Of a stretch of DNA of 64,000 nucleotides, positions 35,700-45,204 are shown piece by piece. Position numbers and translations under genes: made by a program. This DNA is from Haliea salexigens DSM 19537. GTDB lineage: Bacteria; Pseudomonadota; Gammaproteobacteria; Pseudomonadales; Halieaceae. The stretch lies in contig NZ_AUHJ01000018.1 in assembly GCF_000423125.1 (NCBI RefSeq), positions 1 through 64,000 of the forward strand. The letters are read 5' to 3'. The notes beneath the pieces are model-generated. The model worked only from the letters and a program-made list of their open reading frames with translations. It ran no database searches and was not told the origin of the DNA. Each line of letters opens with the position of its first letter. Position 1 is the stretch's first letter.

Positions 35700-36776
35700 G
35701 TGACTTTAATGGATATTAACCTAACTCAAGAAGCTACGAGCCAGCGCTCGCCCATTCCTTCGGAATCGCCCGAAGTTTCGGTAATAATGCTAGTTTACAA
35801 TCACGCCGAATACCTAGATCGGGCGATCGAAGGGGTTATTTCTCAGCAGACAAATTTTAATTTCGAATTACTTATAGGGGAAGACCACTCTACAGATTCC
35901 AGTCTCGCAGTTGTAGCAAGATGGAGGGATTTGTATCCGAACATAATCCGAGTTATTACCTCAACAAAGAACATAGGGATGATGCAAAACCTCAGACGCT
36001 TGATTGTTGCGAAACGCGGCAAATACCTCGCGTATTGCGAAGGTGACGACTATTGGCAGGATCAAAAAAAACTACAAATACAAGTCGATTTCTTGCGAAT
36101 GCACCCTGAACACGGAGCCGTTTACACTGACTATGATCACATCATATTTCGATATGGCCGCTGGAGAAGGAGATCGAGAAAGCGGTCTACAGGCGGCGTC
36201 AAGTCGATATCTGAAGAAATATTTAAAGAGCTTTTGTCCGGAAATTTTATACAAACGTGCACTCTGTGCGTACGATCTGACATAGTCGACGCATTTTTTT
36301 GCAGCGAGCTTCCGAATGATGAATACCCAGTAGGTGATTGGCCTCAATGCCTGTACATCGCTGGTTTTAGCAAAATTGGATATCTAGATTTCCCAGCATC
36401 CGTTTACAGACGCGCTCCAGGCTCTGTGATGAACTCGGGGATACAACGTCATCTTGAAATCGCTATTGGTTACCAAGCAATGCTATCCGATTTTTTTTCA
36501 TTCTTCGATGTAGATAAGGAACAGCAGGTGCTAGCGCTGTCGAGTCTACATTGCACAATATTATCGCTTTCGCTATTCGCTGGAAACAAAAATGCGTTTT
36601 ATAGTTCGTGGCACTGGCTCAAAGAGAACAACCCCAGCTCGACAAAACCTATGCGCCGACAAATAATGAGTCAGGTCATGAAAGTAAATTTAGCTCGAAG
36701 AACGCTCGTTTTATTCTTAAGAGCTTATACTTGGTCTAGTGAGACTTGGAGGTACCGCCAGCCGGTACACAGTTAA
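35700..36776 (+). CDS. Glycosyltransferase family 2
   Basis: A protein of about 358 residues: N-terminal GT-A fold with EVSVIMLVYNHAEYLDRAIEG, IGEDHSTDSS and YCEGDDYWQDQKKL, where EGDD is the metal site. GTG 35700 is favoured because AGGA lies about 7 bases before it; ATG 35709 is also possible. It starts just past the flippase stop. Codon use is AT-rich, like the surrounding genes. Confidence 0.87.
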   Translation: MTLMDINLTQEATSQRSPIPSESPEVSVIMLVYNHAEYLDRAIEGVISQQTNFNFELLIGEDHSTDSSLAVVARWRDLYPNIIRVITSTKNIGMMQNLRRLIVAKRGKYLAYCEGDDYWQDQKKLQIQVDFLRMHPEHGAVYTDYDHIIFRYGRWRRRSRKRSTGGVKSISEEIFKELLSGNFIQTCTLCVRSDIVDAFFCSELPNDEYPVGDWPQCLYIAGFSKIGYLDFPASVYRRAPGSVMNSGIQRHLEIAIGYQAMLSDFFSFFDVDKEQQVLALSSLHCTILSLSLFAGNKNAFYSSWHWLKENNPSSTKPMRRQIMSQVMKVNLARRTLVLFLRAYTWSSETWRYRQPVHS

Positions 36777-36950
36777 AAATTATCGGAAACATCGCTTTGC
36801 CTGCACCAATCTTCATGTTGCGCCCACATACATTTTTTAGGTACAAGAACATTTATAACTCCAAGAACACTTTAAAGATATTTGATTTCTAACCCCCCCT
36901 GCGCATTGACTTAGACTTCCTACGGCATAGATTCCTCCAATTACGTTTAG
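36777..36950. other. Spacer with possible decayed gene, left of the IS
   Basis: No intact gene. If the IS is removed in silico and the single TTAG kept, an open frame without a usual start codon joins 36893-36950 to 38101-38228. It may be the remnant C-terminus of an interrupted gene, but it resembles no family I recognise. Confidence 0.35.
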
Positions 36951-38096
36951 GGAACCTCTGAACAACGCATGATTTCAGTCGCACAGAGTTCAAAATGGTG
37001 ATTTCTGGTCATAAATATCCCAGTTTCGGGGTTCTAATCGCCTTGCTGCCGGGTAATTCCCGTGCAGCAGGCGCACTAACCCTATATTGCCAAGTAGGGC
37101 CTGGCGCGCAGCAGGTTGGTGAACGCTGCGAGCACTACCAATCGGTTGTGGTTTTTCTGCAGGCCCCGGTAGCGGACTTTACTGTAGCCGAAGATCCGCT
37201 TGATGGTCAGAAACGGATGCTCGACCTTGGCCCGGATACTGGCTTTCATCCTCTCGACCTCATGCAGCAGACTGCTCTCGGGAAGCTGGGCGCGGCGTCC
37301 GAGACGCATGGCCACCTCCCAGTCGACCGGGCGGTCCTTGTGTTCCTCGCGCTTCTCAATGCCTGTATATCCAGCATCTCCCCAGACCGTTTTCTCTTCA
37401 CCGTGCAGAAGCTGATCCGCAACGGTAATGTCACTAACATTGGCCGGAGTCGTCGCCACACTATGGATCAGGCCAAAGGTCTCATCGACGCCGATGTGCA
37501 TCTTCATACCAAAGTGCCATTGGTTTCCCTTCCTGGCTTGATGCATCTCGGGGTCGCGCGCATTGTCGCTGTTCTTGGTCGAGCTCGGTGCGGCGATGAT
37601 CGTTGCATCCACGATGGTGCCTTCCTTGAGCACCAAGCCTTCATCAGCCAGGTGCTGGTTGACGGTATCGAAGATGACCTGGCCCAGGCCACGCTTCTCA
37701 AGGAAGTGCCGGAAGTTCAGGATAGTTGTTTCGTCGGGAATCCTCTCCGAGAGCCGCAGGCCGGCAAACCGCCGCATGGATTCAAGCTCATAGAGCGCGT
37801 CTTCCATGGCTGGGTCACTGAGGTTGTAGAACAACTGCAGGCAATGCACCCGCAGCATGGTCGGAAGCGGGTAAGGCGGACGGCCATTCTCACCCCTGGG
37901 ATAATGCTTGCGGAGCTTCTTCTCCAGTTTGGCCCAGGGAATAAGCTTATCCATGCGTTCCAGAAAAATCTCACGCCGGGTTTTGCGCTTCTTGTTGGCA
38001 AACTCGGCCTCGGCGAAGGTCATCTGGGTCATGCTGACATCCTGTTGTTGGGGCAAGGCGTATTATCGCAAAAATCCAGACTTATTCAGAGTATCC
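36951..38096. mobile_element. IS5-family insertion sequence, 1146 bp
   Basis: The ends are imperfect terminal inverted repeats: GGAACCTCTGAACAA at 36951-36965 against the complement of TTATTCAGAGTATCC at 38082-38096 (11-12 of 15 matching). TTAG occurs at 36947-36950 and again at 38097-38100, a 4-bp target duplication of the YTAR type used by IS5-group elements. One transposase gene fills it. Confidence 0.85.
37082..38056 (-). CDS. IS5-family transposase (DDE)
   Basis: A 324-residue transposase with the IS5-type N-terminal DUF772 region (RPPYPLPTMLRVHCLQLFYNL, then IPDETTILNFRHFLE) and a DDE domain: first Asp in EGTIVDATIIAAPSS, second in VWGDAGYTG, and the C-terminal FGYSKVRYRGLQKN region with the Glu before it. 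The frame is intact, so it is potentially active. It occupies most of the IS. Confidence 0.95.
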   Translation of the reverse strand: MPQQQDVSMTQMTFAEAEFANKKRKTRREIFLERMDKLIPWAKLEKKLRKHYPRGENGRPPYPLPTMLRVHCLQLFYNLSDPAMEDALYELESMRRFAGLRLSERIPDETTILNFRHFLEKRGLGQVIFDTVNQHLADEGLVLKEGTIVDATIIAAPSSTKNSDNARDPEMHQARKGNQWHFGMKMHIGVDETFGLIHSVATTPANVSDITVADQLLHGEEKTVWGDAGYTGIEKREEHKDRPVDWEVAMRLGRRAQLPESSLLHEVERMKASIRAKVEHPFLTIKRIFGYSKVRYRGLQKNHNRLVVLAAFTNLLRARPYLAI

Positions 38097-38249
38097 TTAG
38101 AACTAATCCCTCTTACGCAGAGTCTTCTTGGCAAGAGATTTTCAGAAACTTATCTGATTCTTCTACCGCATATTAGAAAGCACGCCTTTACAACAATAGT
38201 AAGGTACACTCAAGAATTTATGAACTAGAATATCGAGTTGAAGACAGAT

Positions 38250-39050
38250 ATGGATATTTTTGCAGTGGGCGACATCTCAATGAGCATCTTACACACGATA
38301 GAGCGATTCATTGCGCGCACATTCTCTGGCGGAAGCTTCTATTGTTGCCTTTGTGACAAAAACGTTCGACGATTTCTCCCTTATCGTGGGGGCCGCTCCA
38401 ACGAATCGGCGTTCATTAAGGAGATGAAGATTGTAGGCAGTGACGTCGACAATTTCGAGTGCCCCAACTGCGGCGCCCACGATAGAGAGCGGCACTTGTT
38501 TCTTTACCTGAATGCCGCAGATCTATTCACGAAGTTTTGTGGAAAGGACATATTGCACTTTGCACCGGAGCGTCATTTATCGGCCCGTATCGCGGAGTGT
38601 AGTCCGAATACATATGTGAAGGCTGACCTGTATCCATATACTACGGACATCGTGCCGCTGGACCTACTGGATCTGCCATATCCGAATTGCTCTTTCGATT
38701 TCCTCGTAGCGAACCACGTATTGGAACATGTAGGTGATGATCTTAGGGCTCTATCAGAGATTTGTAGAGTGTTGCGAGTAGGAGGAGCGGCTATCTTGCA
38801 GACTCCATTCAGTGAAAGGTTGAATATAACTTGGCAAGATGACGGCATCGACTCAGCTTCGGCTCGCCTTATCGTCTACGGTCAGGAGGACCACCTTCGA
38901 CTTTACGGCAACGACATTATCAAACGATTTTCTTCTGTCGGCCTTAGCCCTCTTGTTGCAACTCATGTCGGTTTACTTCCAAGCGTAAACGCATCAATGT
39001 TCGGGGTAAATCCGCATGAACCCTTCTTCTTGTTCGAAAGGCGTGAGTGA
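38250..39050 (+). CDS. SAM-dependent methyltransferase with an N-terminal zinc-ribbon-like segment
   Basis: A protein of about 266 residues. Near the N-terminus two Cys pairs (CCLC and CPNC) frame about 45 residues, suggesting a small zinc-binding knuckle. A class I methyltransferase core follows: ILHFAPERHLSARI, ADLYPYTTDIVPLDLLDLPY, and FLVANHVLEHVGDDLRALSE near 152-171. Starts at 38250, 38280 and a TTG at 38238 are all in frame. It closes the polysaccharide cluster. Confidence 0.83.
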   Translation: MDIFAVGDISMSILHTIERFIARTFSGGSFYCCLCDKNVRRFLPYRGGRSNESAFIKEMKIVGSDVDNFECPNCGAHDRERHLFLYLNAADLFTKFCGKDILHFAPERHLSARIAECSPNTYVKADLYPYTTDIVPLDLLDLPYPNCSFDFLVANHVLEHVGDDLRALSEICRVLRVGGAAILQTPFSERLNITWQDDGIDSASARLIVYGQEDHLRLYGNDIIKRFSSVGLSPLVATHVGLLPSVNASMFGVNPHEPFFLFERRE

Positions 39051-39601
39051 GCGTAACTCCGGCATTGGTTTCGCTCTCGGTCATCCTATCTTGAGAATGT
39101 AATTTTTATCTTTATAGTTTTTGGCGAAACAATGACGCGCTCGCAATTGCTAGATTCAAGTCGTAGTTTGAGGGCGATTTAAGAAAAATGCTGGACACGC
39201 ATACATGTACCCACAGTCTCAGCTATGAGCCTGCTAGAACTCGTAGGTGGGCTGACAAAAGTCTACGGACTTTGGCAGGAGCCGCCAAACCCCAAGCGAG
39301 ACCCACTATTAAGAACTCACAAGCCACACACAACCACGATGGGCCACAATATAGAGCGCGGAGGGAAGTTCGCGATTCCGCATCTAAGAGCAACCGGTAG
39401 CGGCCTTGTCTTAAGTGAGACCCAGAATCTCTTGTGAACTTGAAAACTCGATGCAAAGAGGCAGCAAGTAAGTCGTGCCACTCATCCTGAGGGAACTACA
39501 TATTTGCGCGAATTTTTTACTCGTCAGCGACAAGGGCGGTTTCAATCACCTACTACCATGGTGTCGGCCCCCGCTCGACTCTTCTCGCCACGCATTTTTC
39601 T
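39051..39601. other. 550-bp gap with no recognisable gene
   Basis: Short open frames of 60-77 codons occur on both strands (for example 39225-39437), but none looks like a known family and they overlap each other. It appears to be boundary sequence between the polysaccharide region and older chromosome. Confidence 0.5.
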
Positions 39602-39835
39602 GGGCTTCTATCTTACCGATATCCCACCACCTCTGATGTGGAGCCAGACTCCACATTGCGACCCGGCGTAATCGCCATGACCCATGGCTTTGGCGGTCTA
39701 CCGGGCCAGGAAGCCCGCTTCCGGGAACTCGGCAGCAATACCGGGCGCCTGCTCAATACCGAGGTCGATTTCGACCCCTACACGGGCATGCCGAGAATGG
39801 GCAATGTACCGGTTGCCGTGGATGTATTGCCCTGA
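39602..39835 (+). pseudogene. C-terminal remnant of a molybdopterin-dependent oxidoreductase
   Basis: The frame encodes DSTLRPGVIAMTHGFGG and later DPYTGMPRMGNVPV, which match the extreme C-terminus (molydop-binding domain) of DMSO-reductase-family enzymes. Everything upstream is missing, so this is a truncated gene of about 70 codons. It ends 73 bp before xseB and marks one end of a deletion or insertion event. Confidence 0.75.
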
Positions 39836-39908
39836 GCCACCTTTTCTACCCACCCCGCAGGCAACGGCTGGTATCATTACCCCCCCCATCCACACCAACC
39901 GGGACCCC

Positions 39909-40160
39909 ATGAGCAAGAAGCAGCCCCCCACCTTCGCCGAAACCCTCACCCAACTCGAGGCCCTCACCACCCGCCTTGAGGACAGCGACACGTCCCTGGA
40001 ACAGTCCCTGCAGGATTTCGAACAGGGTGTGCAGCTTATCCGCCAGGCTCAGCAATCCCTGCAGGAAGCCGAGCAGAAAGTGCAGCTGCTGCTGGAGAAG
40101 GAGGGCAAGCCCGTTACCACCCCCTTCCACGATGGGGACGAGGAAGGCGCTACAGAGTGA
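39909..40160 (+). CDS. xseB: Exodeoxyribonuclease VII small subunit
   Basis: An 83-residue protein, mostly a coiled-coil helical hairpin: FAETLTQLEALTTRLEDSD followed by SLEQSLQDFEQGVQLIRQ. It binds the large subunit XseA to degrade single-stranded DNA. Its stop overlaps the ispA GTG start (GTGA), so the two are coupled. Confidence 0.96.
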   Translation: MSKKQPPTFAETLTQLEALTTRLEDSDTSLEQSLQDFEQGVQLIRQAQQSLQEAEQKVQLLLEKEGKPVTTPFHDGDEEGATE

Positions 40161-41071
40161 CCCCTGCCCTGAACACCCTGATGGAGCAAGGCCGCGCGCG
40201 CTGCGAGGCGCGCTTGCAGGCGTTGAGCCACATTCAGCCGCAGGATGCGCGCGCCTCCAACGCGCTGGCCGGTCTGGAGGACGCGGTGCGCTACGCGCTG
40301 CAAGCCGGCGGCAAGCGCATCCGACCGTGCCTGGTGTACGCCGCAGCGCAAGCCGCGGGTAGCGGCAACACGGATGTTGCAGCGCTGGATGACGCCGCCT
40401 GCGCCATGGAGCTGGTGCACACCTATTCCCTGATTCACGACGATCTGCCAGCAATGGACAACGACGACCTGCGTCGTGGGCGTCCCACGCTGCACAAAGC
40501 CTTTGACGAAGCCACGGCCATTCTGGTGGGCGATGGCCTGCAGGCGCTGGCTTTCGAGTTGTTAGCGAGCGCCAATGGGCTATCCCCCGAGGCCCGGCTG
40601 CAGATGGTCACGGTGATGGCGCAGGCCGCCGGCCTGGGCGGCATGGTGGGGGGGCAATTCGTGGACATCGCGGCCACGGGCAGTCCACTGGCGCTAGTGG
40701 AACTGCAGGGCCTGCACGCACTGAAAACCGGCGCACTCATTCGCGCTTCACTGAGCCTGGGCGGTATCGCCGCAGGTGCGCCGGACGCTGACCAGGAAGC
40801 ACTCGAGGCCTTTGGCTCGCACCTTGGCCTCGCCTTTCAGGTCGTTGACGACATCCTGGATGTGGAAGGCAGTGCGGCGACCCTGGGCAAAACCGGCGGC
40901 AAGGATGCCGCAGCGGGCAAAACGACCTATGTCAGCCTGCTCGGCCTGGAGGGCGCGCGCAGCGCGGCAGATGCGCTGCTTGCCGACGGACTCGAGGCAC
41001 TCGAATGCTTCGGCGACAATGCAAACCCGCTGCGCGATCTCGCCCGCTATATCGTCCAGCGCCAGGCCTGA
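40157..41071 (+). CDS. ispA: Farnesyl (geranyl) diphosphate synthase
   Basis: A 304-residue trans-prenyltransferase. The first Asp-rich motif DDLPAMDNDDLRRG is near residues 95-108 and the second, VVDDILDVEG, near 229-238. GGKRIRPCLVYAAA is near 51-64. It condenses IPP with DMAPP and GPP to farnesyl diphosphate. The start is GTG 40157. dxs, usually its neighbour, is far upstream. Confidence 0.96.
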   Translation: MTPALNTLMEQGRARCEARLQALSHIQPQDARASNALAGLEDAVRYALQAGGKRIRPCLVYAAAQAAGSGNTDVAALDDAACAMELVHTYSLIHDDLPAMDNDDLRRGRPTLHKAFDEATAILVGDGLQALAFELLASANGLSPEARLQMVTVMAQAAGLGGMVGGQFVDIAATGSPLALVELQGLHALKTGALIRASLSLGGIAAGAPDADQEALEAFGSHLGLAFQVVDDILDVEGSAATLGKTGGKDAAAGKTTYVSLLGLEGARSAADALLADGLEALECFGDNANPLRDLARYIVQRQA

Positions 41072-41173
41072 CAATCCCCGGAGCTACCGGCTAACGCCGA
41101 GGGCCAAACCAGGCAACCACCGCTCCCTTCGCACACCGCCCCCGGCGCCTCATTTTGAACCAGCGATTACTGC

Positions 41174-41207
41174 TTTGCGTTTCTTTTTTGCTATTTGTTG
41201 ACGCAAA
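41174..41207. promoter_or_regulatory. Inverted repeat upstream of the TonB-dependent receptor
   Basis: TTTGCGT (41174-41180) and ACGCAAA (41201-41207) are complementary across 20 bp of T-rich sequence, 108 bp before the receptor start. This could be an operator for the adjacent Lrp/AsnC-type regulator; the evidence is only the symmetry and position. Confidence 0.3.
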
Positions 41208-41315
41208 CCGATACCTCTACCATGCTGAGAACCGCAAGTCCTCGTGAAGACATGCAATCAGAGCGCAACAGACGCTCGCCCACACACGCCTACCGCACCC
41301 TATGGGGGAACAGCC

Positions 41316-43520
41316 ATGAAAAAACAACGCCTGATGCTCGCTATCGCCGCACTTACCAGCGGCCTCCCCGCCGCCACATTGCCCACGCTCGGCCACGCCG
41401 CTGCGCTGGAGGAGGTCGTGGTAACTGCCCGCAAACGCACCGAGAACCTGCAGCGCACGCCCATTTCCATTACTGCGCTCTCCGGTGAAGAGCTGGCGCG
41501 CGCCGGCATCAATCAGCTCACCGCCATCGAGCGCCAAACACCGAACCTGAACTTCACCGTAGGCACCGGTGGCGGCAGCTCGACGGTCAACGCCTTCCTG
41601 CGCGGTGTGGGTGAGTTCGACTTCATTCTCACCACTGACCCAGCCGTTGGCCTCTATCTGGATGGTATTTACCTCGCACGAGCCTTTGGCGCCAATATGG
41701 AGCTGGCGGATGTGGAACGCATTGAAGTGCTGCGTGGTCCGCAGGGCACGTTGTTCGGCAAGAACAGCATTGGCGGCGCCATCAGTGTCATCACGCGCAA
41801 GCCTACCGGGGAGAGCAGCGCGGAATTCGGCCTGGCGACGGGCTCACGCAATCTGGGCGAAGTCTCGTTCTACGGCCAGACGGCGCTGACTGACACGCTG
41901 TCAGGCAGCATCTCCTACCTGCGGCGCAAGGCAGACGGCTGGCAGGAACGGCCCGGCGACGATGCCGGCGATATCGACCTGTCGACCGCACGCGCCATCC
42001 TCAACTGGGCGCCCACCGACAGCTTCGAGTCCACCCTGACCGTGGACTGGCACGAGCAGGACCAGACCGGCTACCCCAACGTCATGCTGACATGGCAGGA
42101 CGGCACCCTGTTTGGTGACCTGTGGAACCAGCTGAACCCCGACAACCCCTGCTGCACGCCGAACGCCAACATCGATGTATCCGGCATTGAAGGCCCGCTG
42201 CCCAACGACGACGTTGAGGGCATGGGGATTACCTGGACCAATACCTGGCAGGTGAACGACACATTGGAGTTCAAGTCGATCACCGGCTACCGCGAGACCG
42301 AAGCACTCTTCGGGCGCGACGGCGACAACAGCGCACTGAACTATTCGGGTGACATTCACGATCAGGACCACGACCAGTTCAGCCAGGAATTGCAGCTGGT
42401 GGGCACGAGCGGCGCGCTGGAATGGGTTGGTGGCCTGTACTACTTTGCGGAAGATACCCGCGACTTGACGGACCTGATCATCATACAGGGCCTGGGCACG
42501 TCGGTATCCTTCGATAACCGGCAGGAAACCAGCAGCTACGCCGCCTATGCGCAGGTCAGCTATGCCGTATCCGAACAGCTGGAGGTGTTTGCCGGCATTC
42601 GCTATACAGAAGAAGAAAAGGACTTTACTCAGCAAATCAGCAACTACGATTTCGGTGTGCCGCATGTCTTCGCTATCCCCGGCGTGCCGGTAAGCAGCTG
42701 CGCATTTGACGAGCCCACAGCCTACTTCGACTGCTCCCAGGACTGGTCCAACACGTCACCCAAAATCGGCGCCTCCTGGCAGCTGAACGATGACGTAATG
42801 GCCTACGCCCACGTGAGCCGTGGCTTCCGCAGCGGCGGCTACAACGGCCGCGCCTTCGGCAGCGCGGCGGACCTGCAGGAGTACGAACCGGAGATCCTCA
42901 CCGGCTATGAAGCCGGTATCAAGGCGGACCTGCTGGGCCGCAGCCTGCGGTTGAACGGCGCTGTGTTCTACAACGACTACGAGGACATTCAGGTGCTGAT
43001 CACACGCGCCGGTTCTGTGGCCGTGGAAAACGCCTCCAGCGCGAGCATTGAGGGCGTTGAGCTGGAAGCCACCTGGTTACCCGTCGTGGCCTTCCAGTTG
43101 CAGGCCGGCGTGGGTTACCTGAATGACGATTCCGATGGCTGGGTGGATGTAACAGGCGACTACACCAACACCGAACTCAAGCACACCCCGGAGTGGACCT
43201 TCAATATGGCCGCCGACTACAACTACGACCTCGGAGAAATGGGCGACCTGCTGTTCCGCGCGGATATGCGCTATACCGACAGCTACTATCTCAACGCGGT
43301 GAACAGCTCGGTGTTGCAGGTGCCTGGCCATACGCTGTTCGGTGCGGGCCTGATCTACACCTCACCCAGCGAGCTGTGGGAAGTGGGCCTGATTGGCACC
43401 AATCTGGGTGACAAGCGGGTGCTGAACTCGGGCTTTGACGGCAGCGGCTTCTTCGGCTACTTCGAGGGCAGCTACAACCGGCCACGCACGGTGGAACTGA
43501 GCCTCACACTGCGTATCTGA
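41316..43520 (+). CDS. TonB-dependent outer-membrane receptor
   Basis: A 734-residue precursor: signal peptide of about 29 residues, a TonB box (EEVVVTARKR at 32-41), a plug domain (ISVITRKPTGE near 159-169) and a 22-strand beta-barrel ending in aromatic-containing strands (VELSLTLRI terminus). It imports a ligand at the cost of proton motive force relayed by TonB. The substrate is not evident; there is no siderophore or vitamin gene nearby. ATG 41316 follows a GGGGGA ribosome-binding site. The double-domain Lrp/AsnC regulator begins 5 bp after its stop. Confidence 0.94.
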   Translation: MKKQRLMLAIAALTSGLPAATLPTLGHAAALEEVVVTARKRTENLQRTPISITALSGEELARAGINQLTAIERQTPNLNFTVGTGGGSSTVNAFLRGVGEFDFILTTDPAVGLYLDGIYLARAFGANMELADVERIEVLRGPQGTLFGKNSIGGAISVITRKPTGESSAEFGLATGSRNLGEVSFYGQTALTDTLSGSISYLRRKADGWQERPGDDAGDIDLSTARAILNWAPTDSFESTLTVDWHEQDQTGYPNVMLTWQDGTLFGDLWNQLNPDNPCCTPNANIDVSGIEGPLPNDDVEGMGITWTNTWQVNDTLEFKSITGYRETEALFGRDGDNSALNYSGDIHDQDHDQFSQELQLVGTSGALEWVGGLYYFAEDTRDLTDLIIIQGLGTSVSFDNRQETSSYAAYAQVSYAVSEQLEVFAGIRYTEEEKDFTQQISNYDFGVPHVFAIPGVPVSSCAFDEPTAYFDCSQDWSNTSPKIGASWQLNDDVMAYAHVSRGFRSGGYNGRAFGSAADLQEYEPEILTGYEAGIKADLLGRSLRLNGAVFYNDYEDIQVLITRAGSVAVENASSASIEGVELEATWLPVVAFQLQAGVGYLNDDSDGWVDVTGDYTNTELKHTPEWTFNMAADYNYDLGEMGDLLFRADMRYTDSYYLNAVNSSVLQVPGHTLFGAGLIYTSPSELWEVGLIGTNLGDKRVLNSGFDGSGFFGYFEGSYNRPRTVELSLTLRI

Positions 43521-43524
43521 CCGG

Positions 43525-44466
43525 ATGACCGCAGTCTCCACCTACCAGCCGGACGCCCTCGACATCGCCATCATGGCGGCGCTCGAGGGTGACATCCGGC
43601 GTCCCACCCAAACCCTTTCCGATACGGTTGGGGCCTCGCCTATCACCGTGCGACGGCGTATCGAACGCCTGCTGGAGCAGAGCGTTATCAGTCTCGCCCC
43701 ACTGGTGGACCTGCACGCCGCTGGCTACCCGAACCTGCTGTTGATTGGTATCAACGTGGAGCACATCTCACCCTTTGATGTGGCGCACGCCATTGCCGCG
43801 CTGCCCGCTGCACTCACGGTGAACGTGGTACTGGGCCGGCACGATATCGAGCTGGTAGCAGCCCTGCCCAGCCGGGAGGGAGTGAGCACGTTTCTCACCG
43901 AGACGTTGCCGCGCATCGCGGGCATCGCACGGGTCACCCCGGCCATGGCCCTGGATGTGTGGAAATTCCGGCGCGGTTACCAGGCCCATTCAGCGGAAGA
44001 TGTACCTCGTGAACACCGGCTGCTGGACATGGTCGACCGCAGGATCGTCGCCAGCCTGCGTCAAAACGCGCGCAAGAGCAATCGTGCCGTAGCCGCCGAG
44101 ATTGGTGCCTCCGAATCAGCGGTGCGCAGCCGTATAAAACGTATGCAGCGCACGCGGCAGATCAGCTTTGAGTATCTGCAGGTGCACCGCGACGACCCGA
44201 TGAGTGCGGCCTTTGTCGGTATTGATGTACACGGCGGCAGCGGCCGCTCGGTGTGCCGGGCTCTGGCCACCATCCCGGAAGTCAGCTTTGTGGCCACTAC
44301 GCTGGGGCGGCACGATTTGATCTGCGCCTTGAATGTTACGCAGGTTGAGCAACTGACCGGGTTACTGCACGAGAAAGTCGTGCCCATCGACGGCGTGAAG
44401 AGCACGGCCCCCTCGCACTGCCTGCAGCAGATTGCTCACCAATCGGAGTTGGGGTTGATTCTCTAG
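43525..44466 (+). CDS. Tandem double-domain Lrp/AsnC-family regulator
   Basis: A 313-residue protein holding two complete Lrp/AsnC units. HTH 1 is at about 12-57 (DIAIMAALEGDIR, ASPITVRRRIERL) with a ligand-binding RAM-like domain to about 150. HTH 2 is at about 170-215 (LDMVDRRIVASLRQNARKS, ASESAVRSRIKRM) with a second RAM domain at 228-300. Most Lrp proteins have one such unit of about 160 residues. The gene lies 4 bp behind the receptor, so the two are co-transcribed and it may regulate that transport function. Confidence 0.88.
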   Translation: MTAVSTYQPDALDIAIMAALEGDIRRPTQTLSDTVGASPITVRRRIERLLEQSVISLAPLVDLHAAGYPNLLLIGINVEHISPFDVAHAIAALPAALTVNVVLGRHDIELVAALPSREGVSTFLTETLPRIAGIARVTPAMALDVWKFRRGYQAHSAEDVPREHRLLDMVDRRIVASLRQNARKSNRAVAAEIGASESAVRSRIKRMQRTRQISFEYLQVHRDDPMSAAFVGIDVHGGSGRSVCRALATIPEVSFVATTLGRHDLICALNVTQVEQLTGLLHEKVVPIDGVKSTAPSHCLQQIAHQSELGLIL

Positions 44467-44535
44467 CAGCAGGTTGCGTGCCCTGTGCTGCGGGGTATCG
44501 TAACCAGTGACACCGCCGGGTCAGGCGGCCACCAC

Positions 44536-45135
44536 CTACCCGCCGTGGCCAGTGAACAAATGCCCCAGCTTGGCACCCTTGGTTTTCAGGTATTTTTCAT
44601 TGTGCGGGTTGCTCGCGCAGTGCAGCGGCACCCGCTCCACCACCTCGACGCCGTTTTCCTCCATCGCCGCCACCTTGCGCGGGTTGTTGGTCATCAGGCG
44701 CACGCGGCTGATTTTCAGGTGCCGCAGCATGGGGCCGAGAATGGAGTAATCGCGCATATCGGCGCCAAAACCCAGTTGTTCGTTGGCCTCAACGGTATCG
44801 GCGCCTGCATCCTGCAGCTTGTAGGCCTTGATCTTGTTCAGCAGGCCAATACCGCGGCCTTCCTGGCGCAGGTAGAAGATGGCCCCGCACCCAGCCTCAG
44901 ATACCGCCTTCATGGCCGCCTCCAGCTGGTTGCCACAATCGCAGCGCAGGCTGAACAGGGCATCACCGGTCAGGCATTCGGAGTGGATGCGCGCCAGCAC
45001 GGGTTCACCGCTGCCCACATCACCCATGGTCAGCACAATATGCTCCTTGTTCGAATCCGGGTCTTCGAACCCGTGGATATCGAACACGCCCCAGGCGGTG
45101 GGTAGGCGGGAGGTCTCTACGTAACGTACTGGCAC
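44536..45135 (-). CDS. ribA: GTP cyclohydrolase II
   Basis: A 199-residue zinc enzyme that opens GTP in the first step of riboflavin synthesis. [18 protein letters not shown] near residues 50-67 carries the three zinc Cys. [17 protein letters not shown] near 89-105 and LMTNNPRK near 147-154 are also standard. The start is GTG 45135. It is separate from the rib cluster at 48-51 kb, whose RibB has a degenerate cyclohydrolase domain. Confidence 0.97.
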   Translation of the reverse strand: MPVRYVETSRLPTAWGVFDIHGFEDPDSNKEHIVLTMGDVGSGEPVLARIHSECLTGDALFSLRCDCGNQLEAAMKAVSEAGCGAIFYLRQEGRGIGLLNKIKAYKLQDAGADTVEANEQLGFGADMRDYSILGPMLRHLKISRVRLMTNNPRKVAAMEENGVEVVERVPLHCASNPHNEKYLKTKGAKLGHLFTGHGG

Positions 45136-45204
45136 GGGGCAATCCGGTGGCGAAAAAAAGGGGCGTAGTTTAGCACTTAATCGCCGCGGGTGTGGGCACG
45201 GGCA

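Noticed and set aside
36995-38176. Long open frame on the plus strand over the IS
   Set aside because: It is antisense to an intact transposase and has no family-like content.
39188-39456. Overlapping short open frames on both strands
   Set aside because: No family resemblance, no start signals, and mutual overlap.
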